Positions 22,201-34,200 of a stretch of DNA of 64,000 bases are shown in pieces. The position numbers and the translations under genes were made by a program. Source of the DNA: Cavia porcellus (taxonomy: Eukaryota > Chordata > Mammalia > Rodentia > Caviidae); the NCBI RefSeq assembly GCF_034190915.1, contig NW_026947489.1, positions 57,226,001-57,290,000 of the forward strand. The letters are read 5' to 3'. Under the pieces are notes generated by a model. That model was not told the DNA's origin. It searched no databases and saw nothing but the letters and a program-made list of their open reading frames with translations. Position 1 is the stretch's first letter. Every line of letters starts with the position of its first letter.

Positions 22201-25200
22201 GTCTCTTTTTCTTTTGACTTTGGACTCTGTTCTGCACTTTTCTGTCCTACTCACTTTAGTGTCCATCTTTCTGTGGGTTTGTTACCGTCTTAAAACTTGG
22301 TGAGGTGAGTCTCCCTTGTGGTTCTATCATATGCAATTCACTTAAAATTTGTAGGTCTTTATTTTTGTATTTAAGTGTTAGGATGATCGTCAAATTCCCT
22401 TAAAAGAAATCCAGCTAGAATTTTCCAGAACTGTGTTAAAGTTTTGCATTTATAGTACATACCTTTATGCTTTTAAAATCTGTCTGTATCTGTGTTTTAT
22501 CTTTTTCATTGTTTGCTTTTATGTAGTTCTTGTTAGGTTTGTGTATATAGCTAATTTTCCCATGGAGAATTAGCTTTTAACCTTTTTGTTTTTGGTTTTT
22601 TGAGACAGGATCTCATTGTGTAGTTTAGGCTGATCTTGAACTCACAGGGATTTTCCTGCCTCAGCCACCCAAGTGCTGGGATCACAGGTGTGTGCTACCA
22701 CACACACCTGGCCAAGCACCTCTTTACCAGTGATGTGGCTTAGTGGCTTGCAAGTGCTTGGGCATGTGAGGAATGAACTGTTAGCAGGTAATTTAGATGA
22801 GATGCAATGCTGGTGTTCACAGGGAAAAGCCTCCAAGAGCAAGGAGTGACTCACAACGTGAAGGCGATGGTGCTGGAACTCAAGCAGTCCGAAGAGGATG
22901 TGCGAAAGACCTCCCAGGAAGAGGAAGAGAAGCAGAATGAGGCTGATCTCAAAGAAAAGCAAATTCAGAGAACAAAGAAAGGGCTGGAGATCCTGGCCAA
23001 GAGAGGTACGCAGCACCCAGGACTGCTCCCCACCTCAGCTGCAGTACAGTGGCAGCAGAGCCCACGAATCGTCTGCGTGCTGTCACTGCTGCTTGCTGTC
23101 GGCACTGAGTTAATGGGATTGCTTTGGTGTTGATGCAGCCGAGATGGTGGTAGACCCCGAAACCACACCCTACCTGGACATAGCGAACCAGACAGGCAGA
23201 TCCATCCGCATCCCCCCGTCACAGAAGAAGGTGAGTTTGGGGCCACCATGCTGCCTCCTTGATCTGTGGTGGGACCAGAGATGGCCTCAGGTTGCTGCCA
23301 TCTCTAAGCCGGGCCCAGCTGCTTCCTAAATAAGGAGCTCCAGTGACTAGGGGTCACTGCTATTTTTCTGGTACTAGGACTTGAACCTGGGGCCTTCACA
23401 CTGAGCTGCATTCGTACCAGCCCTTTTCAGATTTTTGTTTATCTCACTAAATTGTCCAGGCTGGGCTCAAATTTGGGATCCTACTGCCTCAGCCTTCAGA
23501 GTTCTGAGATTACAAGTGTGGGCCACCACACCTGGCTGTATTTTCTGTTTTTAAGAGACAACTGGGAAGCTGGGCATGATGGTGCACACCTGAAGCCCCA
23601 ACACTCAGGAAGCTGAGGCAGGAGAATTGCCACAGTTTAGAGTCGAGCCTAAGCTACATAGTAAGTTCAAGGCCAGCAAGACCTTGTTTTAAGAAATATT
23701 AAAAAAAAAAAGATGGTTTGTAGTGGGGTGAGGTTTTTTTTTTTTTTTGAGACAGCGTCTCACTGTGTAATGCAGGCTGGCCTCAAACTTAGGGTGATCT
23801 TCCTGTCTCTGCCTCCTGAGTGCTGGGATTATAGGTATGCACCAGCAAACCCAGCCCTGATAAGTTTTAATTCAAAAACTATATGAATTAATGTTTGAGC
23901 TTTCAGTGAATTAAAGCTTACTTTTTTAAAATGTTGGTGATTATTTATCTGCTGCTCTCTTAATGTTGCATGATGTCTAATTCTTCTTCTTTTTTTTTTT
24001 TTTTTTTTTTTTTTGTCTTTTTTGAGACAGGGGTCTTGCTATGCAGTTCAGGCTGGCCTTGAGCTCACTTTGTAGCCCTGGCTGGTCTCGAACTTGCAAT
24101 GATCCTCCCACCTCAGCCTCCCAGGTGCTGGGATTACAGGCATGAGCCACCACGCCCGGCTTGATGTCTAATTCTTTCTGGAAAGATTATTAAATTATAA
24201 GACAATTGTATAAAAATTCATATGCAAAAAGATTAATACATTTCAAACATTTTGAGTCACTTTTCCTGTTATTACAACAAAATGCCTGAAATCAAAACTT
24301 GCTAAGGTGAAAGATTTATTTTGGTTTACAGCTGTGGAGGTGCCAGTCCATGGTTGTTGGCTCGGTATCTTTGAGGCTGTGGGCAGGCAGCAGCAAGTCA
24401 TGGGGCAGCAGGTAGCAGAGCAGAGTTGCACACTTTATCAACCAGGAAGCAGACGAGGGCAAGGGAGGGCTGGGGTCTCATGGTTCCCTTCAAGAGTGAG
24501 GTGCCAGTGGCCTGAGCACCACCTGCCAGGTCACCTGGACACCAAGGCTGTGCTTACCATATGGGCCTCAGGGTAATACATCATGAAAGCTTTTGGAGTT
24601 GCTTCAGAAGTACTGTAGTTGGGAGATTCTTCAGGAGAAAGTGACAGCAGCTACAGGGATGGGCACCTGAAGCCTCAGCCAGTCAGGCACCGAGGTGAGC
24701 ATCCCTGGAGTCCAGGGATTCAGGGCCATCTGGGGCAACAGCAAGACCCTCTCTCCAAAAAAAAAAAAAAAAAAGGAAGAATGGAAAGTGAAGCGAAAGT
24801 GAAACGAGTGATCTTTCTAAAAGACTGCGAGAGTTACTGGCTGCCTTTCTATGAGTCTAATGGCATCCTACAAATGGCTGACGTTTGCTGTCTCCAAGGT
24901 ATGCTGATCAGCAAAGAGATAGGCACTGCTCTCTGACTGGACAGTGGGGCTTCAGCATCATGCAAATGAAATAAAACTTGAAGTATATTTTTCTTTTTCT
25001 TTTTTTTTTTTTTTAATCTTTTTCTTTTTTATGGGTACCAGGGATCGAACTCATGATCACACACTTGGAAAGCAGGCACTTAAGCCTCTGAGCTAAATCC
25101 CCAGCCCTGAAGTATATTTTTCTTAATTGTGGCTTTTAGACTGAGTTGTGATCCTGTGGGGTTTTTCCACCCTTGGTTGCTTTTGCTTGGAGGGAATATG

Positions 25201-28200
25201 CTTCTGAAATCATTTGTTTCATTGTATTTTAAAATGTTTTTTAAAGTCTACATTCTTTCCTAGGCCCTCATGTTAGCCATGGGATATCATGAGAAGGGCA
25301 GAGCTTTCCTGAAAAGAAAAGAATATGGAATAGCCTTGCCGTGCCTTTTGGATGCTGACAGATACTTCTGGTAGGCACTTTTGTCCTTGGTGTTCACCCA
25401 GGTCACACACAGCACCCTCGTCATTTACCCTCAGGTTGTCACCTAGACGGTGGATGCGATGGTCAGGTACCATGCAGATACCTGTGAGTGCGTTCACCCT
25501 CTGTGTTTTTAATTTTCTCTCCTCACAGGAGAGGAAACCCTCTGTGTTTTTAATTTTCCTTTCCTACACAGGATTTTGTAAACTTAGGCAGTTTTGATTT
25601 TTTTTTTTCCCATAGTGACCATTGGGTATGTCTTCTGTCTCTCTGTTTTGTTTGTGACACACCACTGCCTGAGCTGTCTGCAGTAGGGTCCCCATCAGCT
25701 TTTTACCTCATAGTTTGGACATGGTATTGATGACCATTCCCCAAATTTACTATTTGATTAGGGGCTGGATAAAGATGACATTCTGTTATTCCCTCTACAT
25801 TTATTGTTGGGAGTTCTCTGATGAGAAGTATTTTTTCTCATCAGCTCTTTGATTATGCTGAGATATAATTTATGTAAGAAACAGAAAAAAACTAGTTTTT
25901 TTCTTTTTACTTTCCTGTCTTCAAGTTAAATGAATCCCCCAAAGGAAATCAATATTTTTTTCTTTTTTTAACTAAAAGTATAATAACTCATCAGTGTGTC
26001 TCATGAATGTGTCTCAAACTTTATGGCTTAAATTTACCCTCATTGGCTGATGAGTGGCCCCATGTCCTTTAGACCTGATGCTGGTGGCCTCTGCAGACTG
26101 TTACTCTGGAGCCCAGTGATGTTTTACAGGATTTCTTGGGCCAGGAATCCACGATTTCCCATTTCCTTGGTTCCTGTTACTGGGAGGGAACACGTAGAGA
26201 GTATGATACAGGTGCAGTTAGTGTTGGAGCTGACATTTGGAAGTGCTCAGAGTGAACAGTTATTAGTGTAAACTTCCTGCTATTTTGGTGATTCCAGAGA
26301 TAATCCTTTATACCGCAAGAAGGTAAGTACAGGTGTGTATGGTTTGCACTGGCCAACACTCCTGGGTATTAAGTGAAGAACTCTCAGCTTTAACTTAGGC
26401 AGTGAAAGGAGCTACTATCCCAGGTGTTCGGTGGGGGGCCAGGCTGGGAGCCTTCGTGGTCTCTTGTCTGTCTGTTCCTTTCAGGGCATGGCTTCATTCT
26501 CTTCTGTACAGACTCTTCAGTTCATTTCTTAAAATCTAGGTGATTTTTGTTTCCCTGCATAGTTACTCTAATAGTCCTATTGCTGTTGTTACAGAAAATT
26601 TCAAATGTATATTGAAACTAATAAACTAGCACATTAAATTTCTATATATTGAGAGTAATCAAAGAAAGGTTGATTTCCATTCATTTGTGTGATCCTTTCT
26701 CTCCATCTCTCCCTCTCCCCCCCCCCCCCCCGCCTTTGACAGGGTCCCACTATGTAATGCAGGCTGGCTTTGAGCTTATGTAGCTCAGGCTGATCTCGAA
26801 CTCATGGTGATCCTTGTGGCTCAGCCTACCAAATGCTGGGATTTTTTTTTTTTTTTGGTACTGGGAATTGAACTCTCACGATGTGCGCTTGCAAGGCAGG
26901 GGATTATGCCACTGAGCTAAATCCCCAGCCCTCAAGTGCTGGGATTACAGGCGTGCGATACCATGCCTGGCTTCTTAACCTTTTTACTTGGATAGTCCTT
27001 TAATAATTTACAGATCTCACAGAAGCCATGAATAAAAAGTACTGCGTCTTTAGGGTACATCAGCATGTTCAGTAAGCAGTAGCTCCGTAGTCACACGATC
27101 ATTGTTAGCGTCTTTTTTTTTTGTCTTTTTTCCTTTTTATTGGTACCAGGGATTGAACTCACGACTGCCTGCTTGCAAGGCAGGCGCTTGTGCCGCTGAG
27201 CTAAATCTCCAGCCCCTGTTAGCATCTTTTTAAGTAGATGTGTCAGCAGCTTTCAGTCTCTGTGGCCGACACCTGGAGTTCCCAGGCTGGAAAGGGTTTA
27301 GTTCGCCTCACAGTTTGGTGGGTTTTGGTCTTTGTGGCAGAAGCTTACAGCTGCAGAAGCCTGTTTACCTTGTGGTGGTTGGAAAACTGAGGGAGAGGGA
27401 TGGATAAAGACTGTGGCCCAGTGGTCCCCTTTGAGAGTATACCCCGTCATTGAAGCCCTCCAACTGGGCTCCACCTCTTAAAAGTTCCTACCACTTTCCA
27501 GTGGTGCCAAGCTTCAGACCAAGGCCCAGCACATGTGTGCTTGGAATTCCTGAAAGGGACGTGGAGGTGCAGAGAGAGGGCTGGAACTTTCTGGAGTTTC
27601 ATGGGAACTACAAATCCTAGAAGAATCTTAACCCCGGCTATGGTAAACAGGAGAAGTGGCACAGGGCCTGCCTGGCAAGTGCTAGGTCCTGAGTTTGAGT
27701 CCCAGTACCCCTACCCTCCCCCCCAAAAAAACCCCAAAAAACTCTAGACCAAGGCACATGAGAAACCAGTTCTTTAAAACCAGCAATAAGGGGCCAGGGA
27801 TTTAGGTGAGTGGCATTAATGCCTGCCTGACAAGCACAAAGTTGTAAGTTGTATCCCTGGTACAAAAAAAAAAACAAAACACACAAGCAAAGGAAAAAGA
27901 AAAACGTAAAATATAACAACAAAAAAAACAGCAGTAAAACTAAAGTGACTTTTTAACTTACCTTTCCTAGAAAAAGTTACCTAAGCTCAGCTTATCCTCT
28001 TGAGATTATCTTTATATATTTTACACAAAGATTTAAACTTGTGAGGCAAACAACAAATTTCTGTTAAATAACTGACTTAAGCCCAAATGGCATTTAGTTT
28101 TTCTAAAGCTAGACTCAGATTTTTTATTCCTTTGGTATTAGGAATTGAACTCAAGACCTCATTCTTACCAGGCAAGTGTTGGAGCCCCTGAGCTAAATCC

Positions 28201-31200
28201 CCAGCCCAGACTCGGATTTTAATAAGTATTTTATGTTTACTTTCATAAAACATGAAAGTTCATGGACTGTGTTGAACATTAAAGCTACTACAACTATGAC
28301 CCAAAGTAATAGCATTAATGAAGATGCAGTCTAAAATATATTTTTATACCAGATCTCTAAAACCCTTGATTTTTTTTTTCCAACAGATCAGGTTCAAATC
28401 AGGTTCAAATATAGCAGGTTTGAGATTATAATACCCAGGTGTAGCTTTTTGTTTGTTTGTTTTTTGTCTTTTTTGAGACAAGCTCTCACTATACAGTTCA
28501 CTTTGAAACCAAGGCTGGTCTCGAATTTGCAACAGACCTCCTGACTCAGCCTCTTGAGTGTTGGGATTATAGGCGTGAGCCACCATGCTTGGTTTTCCAG
28601 GTGTAGATTTCTTGAAACTCATGGAATAAAATGTACCCTTCTAATAGGAGACATGTGTTTGGGGTTGATGTGTTTTGGGGTTTTTTGCTACATACACACT
28701 CAATTTTGAGTCACACTGCAGCATGTGTTGATTTTATTTTTAACTAAAGTGAGACCATTTTTGTTCTTATTCTTTATGTTTATTGAAATAACCCATTCAC
28801 ATATGTGAGAAATTGAAAAATGCGGAAAATGTCCATCATGTTCCCATGAATGACAGGACCTTTTCTACCACAGCAGCGTGGATGTGTTACAGACAGATGT
28901 CATAGACATGTTAGAAGCCTGGACGTCTTATAGATAGATGTTATAGACATGTTATAGATGGAAGCCTGGACGTGTTATAGACAGAAGCCTGGACGTGTTA
29001 TAGACAGATGTCATAGACATGTTATAGACAGAAGCCTGGACGTCTTATAAACAGATCAGGAACTGTTCCCCTGGAGTGTGAGCTCAGACCACAGCCACGG
29101 AACCCTTCCCTTCTCTCAAAATTGGATTCTCAGGCTGAGCGGCAGATTGCAGGACCTGTCCTTCACCCAGCCTGGCACCTGTGTGTGTGTGTGTGTGAGT
29201 GCATGCAAAATACGGTGTACGTGTTACCAAATAGTCACATATAGAAAGTTAAAAGCAAAAGCAGTAAATAAATATCAAGTCACTGTTCTTGTGTCTTTAT
29301 TGCTCCAACTTGGTTGGACTATATCCAGGCTCTCCTCAGGAGACCACTGTGTGGGCTTTTGTGGTTTTTTTGTTTTTATTTTGGTACCTGGAATCAACTC
29401 AGGGCCTTGCGCTTGCCAGGCAGGCACTGACATTTGCATTAAATGATAAATGACAAATGAGATTCCATTTAGTTTTCTCCTTGCAGAGCATACCTTGACA
29501 CGCAGTACAGGATGTTGAACAGCCTTGTTTTAGTAGAATACTGATGAAAACAGAGAAAACTTTTGTCACTTGTTATGGCATGGTTTCAGGGGAAGAATTG
29601 AGACCTAGATTTCTATCAGGAGTGTTAGCATAATCACAACTTAGAGTCCAAAGAGGTGACCTTGGTGGCTGTCTTCTCCTGTTTTCTTCTGCTTATCGTC
29701 TGGTCTTTCTCTTTTGGGCTCAGTCCAGTGGTCCAGCTGCAGAGGACCCTTCAGGCTGCATGTGGTGCTTCAGGAGGCAACTAGATATCAGGACTGGGTG
29801 TTTTCCAGTTGTGCATCCTCCCAGCCCATATGTGGGTTTTCCAGCAGTGTCAGCAGCTGAGGCACTCCAGGATGTGGTCATTGGGATGGCTTTGAACAGT
29901 TCCTACATGTTAGTCACCTGGGCAGGTCAAAATATGGTAAAACATCCACTACCTCAAGACCCACCATCCCGCCATCCGTGGGTTGAGAGGGTTCCCTGCA
30001 TCAGTATTTCCAGAAGAAAAGAGGAGGGAGCAGATAGATTGGGAATCCTTGTGTGTAGGCGAGGCTGACCTGTGGTCAGAGGTGCAGGACACTGGGTTAA
30101 AGCTTTGTCTCCATGTGTGCAGGGGGTGCTGACATAACAGCCCTGGATTCTGCCTTTTGCTAGGCACTTTAGGCCTAGAAAGCGGTACTTATGTGTGCTT
30201 ATGTGTACACACATGTGTGTATCCTGGAAACATTCATTGTATAAATCAGCTCCTGTCATAAACATTGGATCTCTGTTTTCCAACAGTCTTTGAAAATACG
30301 CCAGGAACTGGGAAAGATTTCCTGGAATTCACTTTAATAAGGTCTAAGGTGGTTCAGCAGTGTTGTGGTCTCCTGTCCTTGCAGTGAGTGTGGCCGAGAG
30401 CTCCTGGATACTGTGGATAACTATGCCGTGCTCCAGCTGGACATTGTGTGGTGCTACTTCCGCCTGGAGCAACTAGAGTGCCTTGATGATGCAGAAAAAA
30501 AGCTTGGCTTGGCCCAGAAATGCTTGAAAAATTGTTACGGAGAAAATCATCAGCGGCTGGTCCACATAAAAGTATGTTACCATAACCTGGGTATCATTAG
30601 GCCTGTTTCTAATCCTTGTGTTGATCTCCATTAATGTATCTAGTGTGCTGCAGAGGTGACTTTATTCTGCTGGTAGCATGCAGGGTTCTCTCTCACACTC
30701 AAATTCTTTTAGGCTTCCACTTGTGACACTCTAGCATTGTTCCAGCTACCCAGTCCCTTTACCACCCAGACAAAGCACTCAGTGGGGCTGCCGAGGAGCA
30801 CAGTTTTCTAGTCTAGACCCCAACTTCAGTCTCCTTGGACAGGAGACAGCCGGACTACTTGCATTCAGTCATATCTGCAGGGCACAGATGCAGAGCGCAG
30901 GAGCCTGAAGGCCGGCAGCTCGCTTGAATCACACACAGTCCTCAGGTTCTTCCACTGTGGGATGTCTCCTGCCTGGTGTGCACTTGTGTGTTCTTCCTGG
31001 TAGCCTGGAAACGCTGAGTGTGCCAGCCCTGTCTCCCTCCTGTGTGCTTAGGGGCTTCCCCTTTTCGATCAGCAGTAGTAATGTCACATGCGGTCTGCGG
31101 TGCCATCTGCCCCTTTGGGGATGGAGGATGCGAGGGTTACGCACTGCAGTGAGAAGTAAGACAGTTTTATCCTTTCCCCCATAACTTTAGGGAAACTGTG

Positions 31201-34200
31201 GGAAGGAGAAGGTGTTGTTTTTAAGGCTTTACTTGCTTCAGGGGATCCGAAACTATCACAGCGGAAACGGAGAAGAGGCCCGTGAGTATCTTGATAAGGT
31301 AAGGAGAATGTATAGTGACCTTTGTCATTTTGTTTCTTCTTTTCATTTTCAAGTGCTGTATGAGGTCAGCGGTTGGTGTCTTATGGATGAGAACCTGCCT
31401 CTTTCCCATGTCTCCCTCTTGGATACCATGAGCACACTTGTATTTCTTGAGGCCCAAGCAGGTGCTGTGATGAGAACACTTGAAAAACACAGTGACTTTA
31501 ATTGGACAGCAGTTTCTGTCCTGTCATGTTGCCTAGAGGTGACAGTCCAGGCCAGAGAAGCAGCTCCCATGGGCGACCTGCTTGTCAGTGCCTCTGCCAC
31601 CAGCAGAATGGTGCGGGGGGCACTGGAAGTGCCCCTGCCCTCAGCTGTGCACCTTGGCTCGAGGGAATTTTACCAGCCAGAGGGGGTCATGGATCCACCA
31701 CATCTGCAGCTCCCAGCCTGTTTGCTCAGGGTGCATTGTGGATAAACTGTAGGCATAAACCGGGCAGTTCCTGTTCATACTAAGTGATAGTAGGTAGGTT
31801 AGAGGTGGAGTTTCTCCTCTAAAATCTGACATGCAGTCATACACTGCGTACACTCAAATTCTTTTAGGCTTCCACTTTGTTTGTTCTAGCATTGTTCCAG
31901 CTACCCAATTCCTACTTTCTCCTTGTCTGTAGGCACGGCTGCTTTTCAAGGAGCTGCATATTGACCCCTCAAAAGTGCACAGCCTCATGCAGCTGGGGTT
32001 CACACCCCAGGAAGCCCGGCTGGCCCTGCGGGCCTGTGACGGCAACGTGGATCATGCAGCAATCCACATCTCCAACCGCAGAGAGGTAGCTCCCACGGCC
32101 CGCCTGTGCCTCTGAGGCCACGGGAGGGATGGGTGGGGCGGCACACTCACCTTCCAAGGGCCCAGCTCCCTGGGTGTGGAAGGACACGGAAGAGAGTCCC
32201 ATTAGAGGTGGTCATGACGAGGCACTGTTCCTCCAGGTCAGTAAGGAAGGAGATCAGTGTGCAGGGAGCACAGCTTCCTGCTTGGCGGAGGCTGTGTTCG
32301 CAGTCTCCTCATTCTCGCTCTCCCTCTCCCTTGACCCTGCGTTCTGTATTCCCAGAAACCATTCTGGAGGGAGGGAGCTGTGTTGTGTCACGGGGACACT
32401 GCATGGAAGTGAACTGGGCATGCATTCTCACCTAGGAACAGTTGAACCGTAGAAACAAGGAGGATTGTGTCAGGAAAGCACAGGTGAAAAACACAATTAT
32501 GTCACACCAGTGCATTAGAGGAAGCTTCAGGATTGTGGAGCTGGGAGGAGTCTTACACCCAGTGTGTTAGCTGTCCTGCGAAGGACCTGAGACCCAAACA
32601 GAGCTAATGGTGGGGTGGTATCCATGAGCTGCTTTTCTCCTCTCCAGCACAGATTCTCAGGTATTTCCGAGCTGTGAATTCCAACCAGAGGACTCTCTAG
32701 AATCCTCTCGTGTGTCCTCTTTCCTATTTTGCTGAGGAAAGCAGCCTTGGGCAGGAAGGTCTTTTGCTGGCCTAGTCCTTGTAGGCCAGGATCTGCAGTG
32801 GCTGGGCAGGAGCCAAGGGGCTCTGCGGGCGTCTTCTCCTGCAGCTCTGGCTGCCCTGCCTGTCCACCAGGCCTGGCCCCCAGGTCTTACTGCAGATGTC
32901 AGCGAGACAAGCAGGGACTTGGGAGGTCTGGGTTCTAATGCAGCAGCATTGGAAAAGCGGCTGCTGTGAGCACTGCTTGGGTCACCTTTCTGTTAACTTA
33001 CCGATGTGAAGGACGAAGGTGTCCGTAGCTCCCATCAGGTGCTGGTCTGCGTTGGGCAGTGCTTGGGGCCTCTGTCTGGAGTAGAAATGGCAGGAGCTGC
33101 GAGGGGACGTGGGACAGGCCAAGCAGAGTCCTCTTGCTGGGCTGTGAGATGTGGGTGTTGTGCAGAGTTGACCACAGCTGGGGTTGGCAGGGCCGGAAGT
33201 GAATGGGCTCCCTGGGAGAAGAGCGAGAGCAGCACAGGCTTGGAGCACTGGTCCCACAGCAGGCTCAGGCAGAAATGGAGAGGAGGTGCCTGCGGGCTCC
33301 GCAGCTCATCATTGCATTTGGAACTGGGATGGGCTGCAGAGGCCTTTGCCTGTCACATCCCATCCAGCCCTCCTGCCCACCTTGTGGGGATTTCCACGGT
33401 GCCGCTGTGATCATCTGCTAGGCCAGGCCTTTTCCTGTGGCAGGAAGTAAAGGGGCGTGGGCCAGGTGCCCCAAAAGCAGCAGTGTGGGCCGCTGTCCCC
33501 TGCTTACTGCTGCTCCGAGTCCTCCTAACCCTGGCCCAGTCCGTTACCTTTCTGGGGAAATTTCTGTCTCCTCATTGGATAGGGATGAGATTGGATTACA
33601 TTAGTGTGGTTTTCAGACATGGGAGTTTGGATTTAATTTAATTTCTTTTTCAGTGCTAGGGACTGAAACCCCATGTAAAGCAGGTGCTCTACCACTGAGC
33701 TATAATCCCCAGCCCAAGACCCCACCCTTTTCCCCCTTTTCTTTCTTCCCTTTTTTTTTCTTTTCTTTTTTTTTTTGAGACAGGGTCTCACTGTGCAGTT
33801 CAGGCTGGACTTGAATTCATTGTGTAGTCCAGGCTGGTCTCAATTCATGGTGATCCTCCTGTCTCAGCCTCCCAGGTGCTGGGATTATAGGTGTGCACCA
33901 CCATGCCCAGGAAATCCATTTTTTTAAGCAGCTAGAAATGACATTTTAATGGGTGTTTCTATTTAACTTTTTTCCTTTTTTGGTACCAGGAATCGAACTC
34001 AGGATCTTGTGCTTGCCAGGCAAGTGTGGTGCCACTGAGCTGTGTGTCTGGCAGATGTTTCCACTTGTAAGACAAGTGCGCAGTCCTCCAGTCTGGGCCA
34101 GAGGTGGGAGAAAGGGGGAGTAGTGCTGTCAGCAGCCTGGCAGACACTCAGGAGAAGCTGTGGCTGTGCCGTGGGGTCTGCTGGCTTCTGTGCCCTCAAG

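Noticed and set aside
31299..31745. Extension of NUB1 exon 9 into the following open frame
   Set aside because: A clear GTAAGG donor closes the exon, and the downstream reading has no NUB1 similarity while exon 10 joins in phase.
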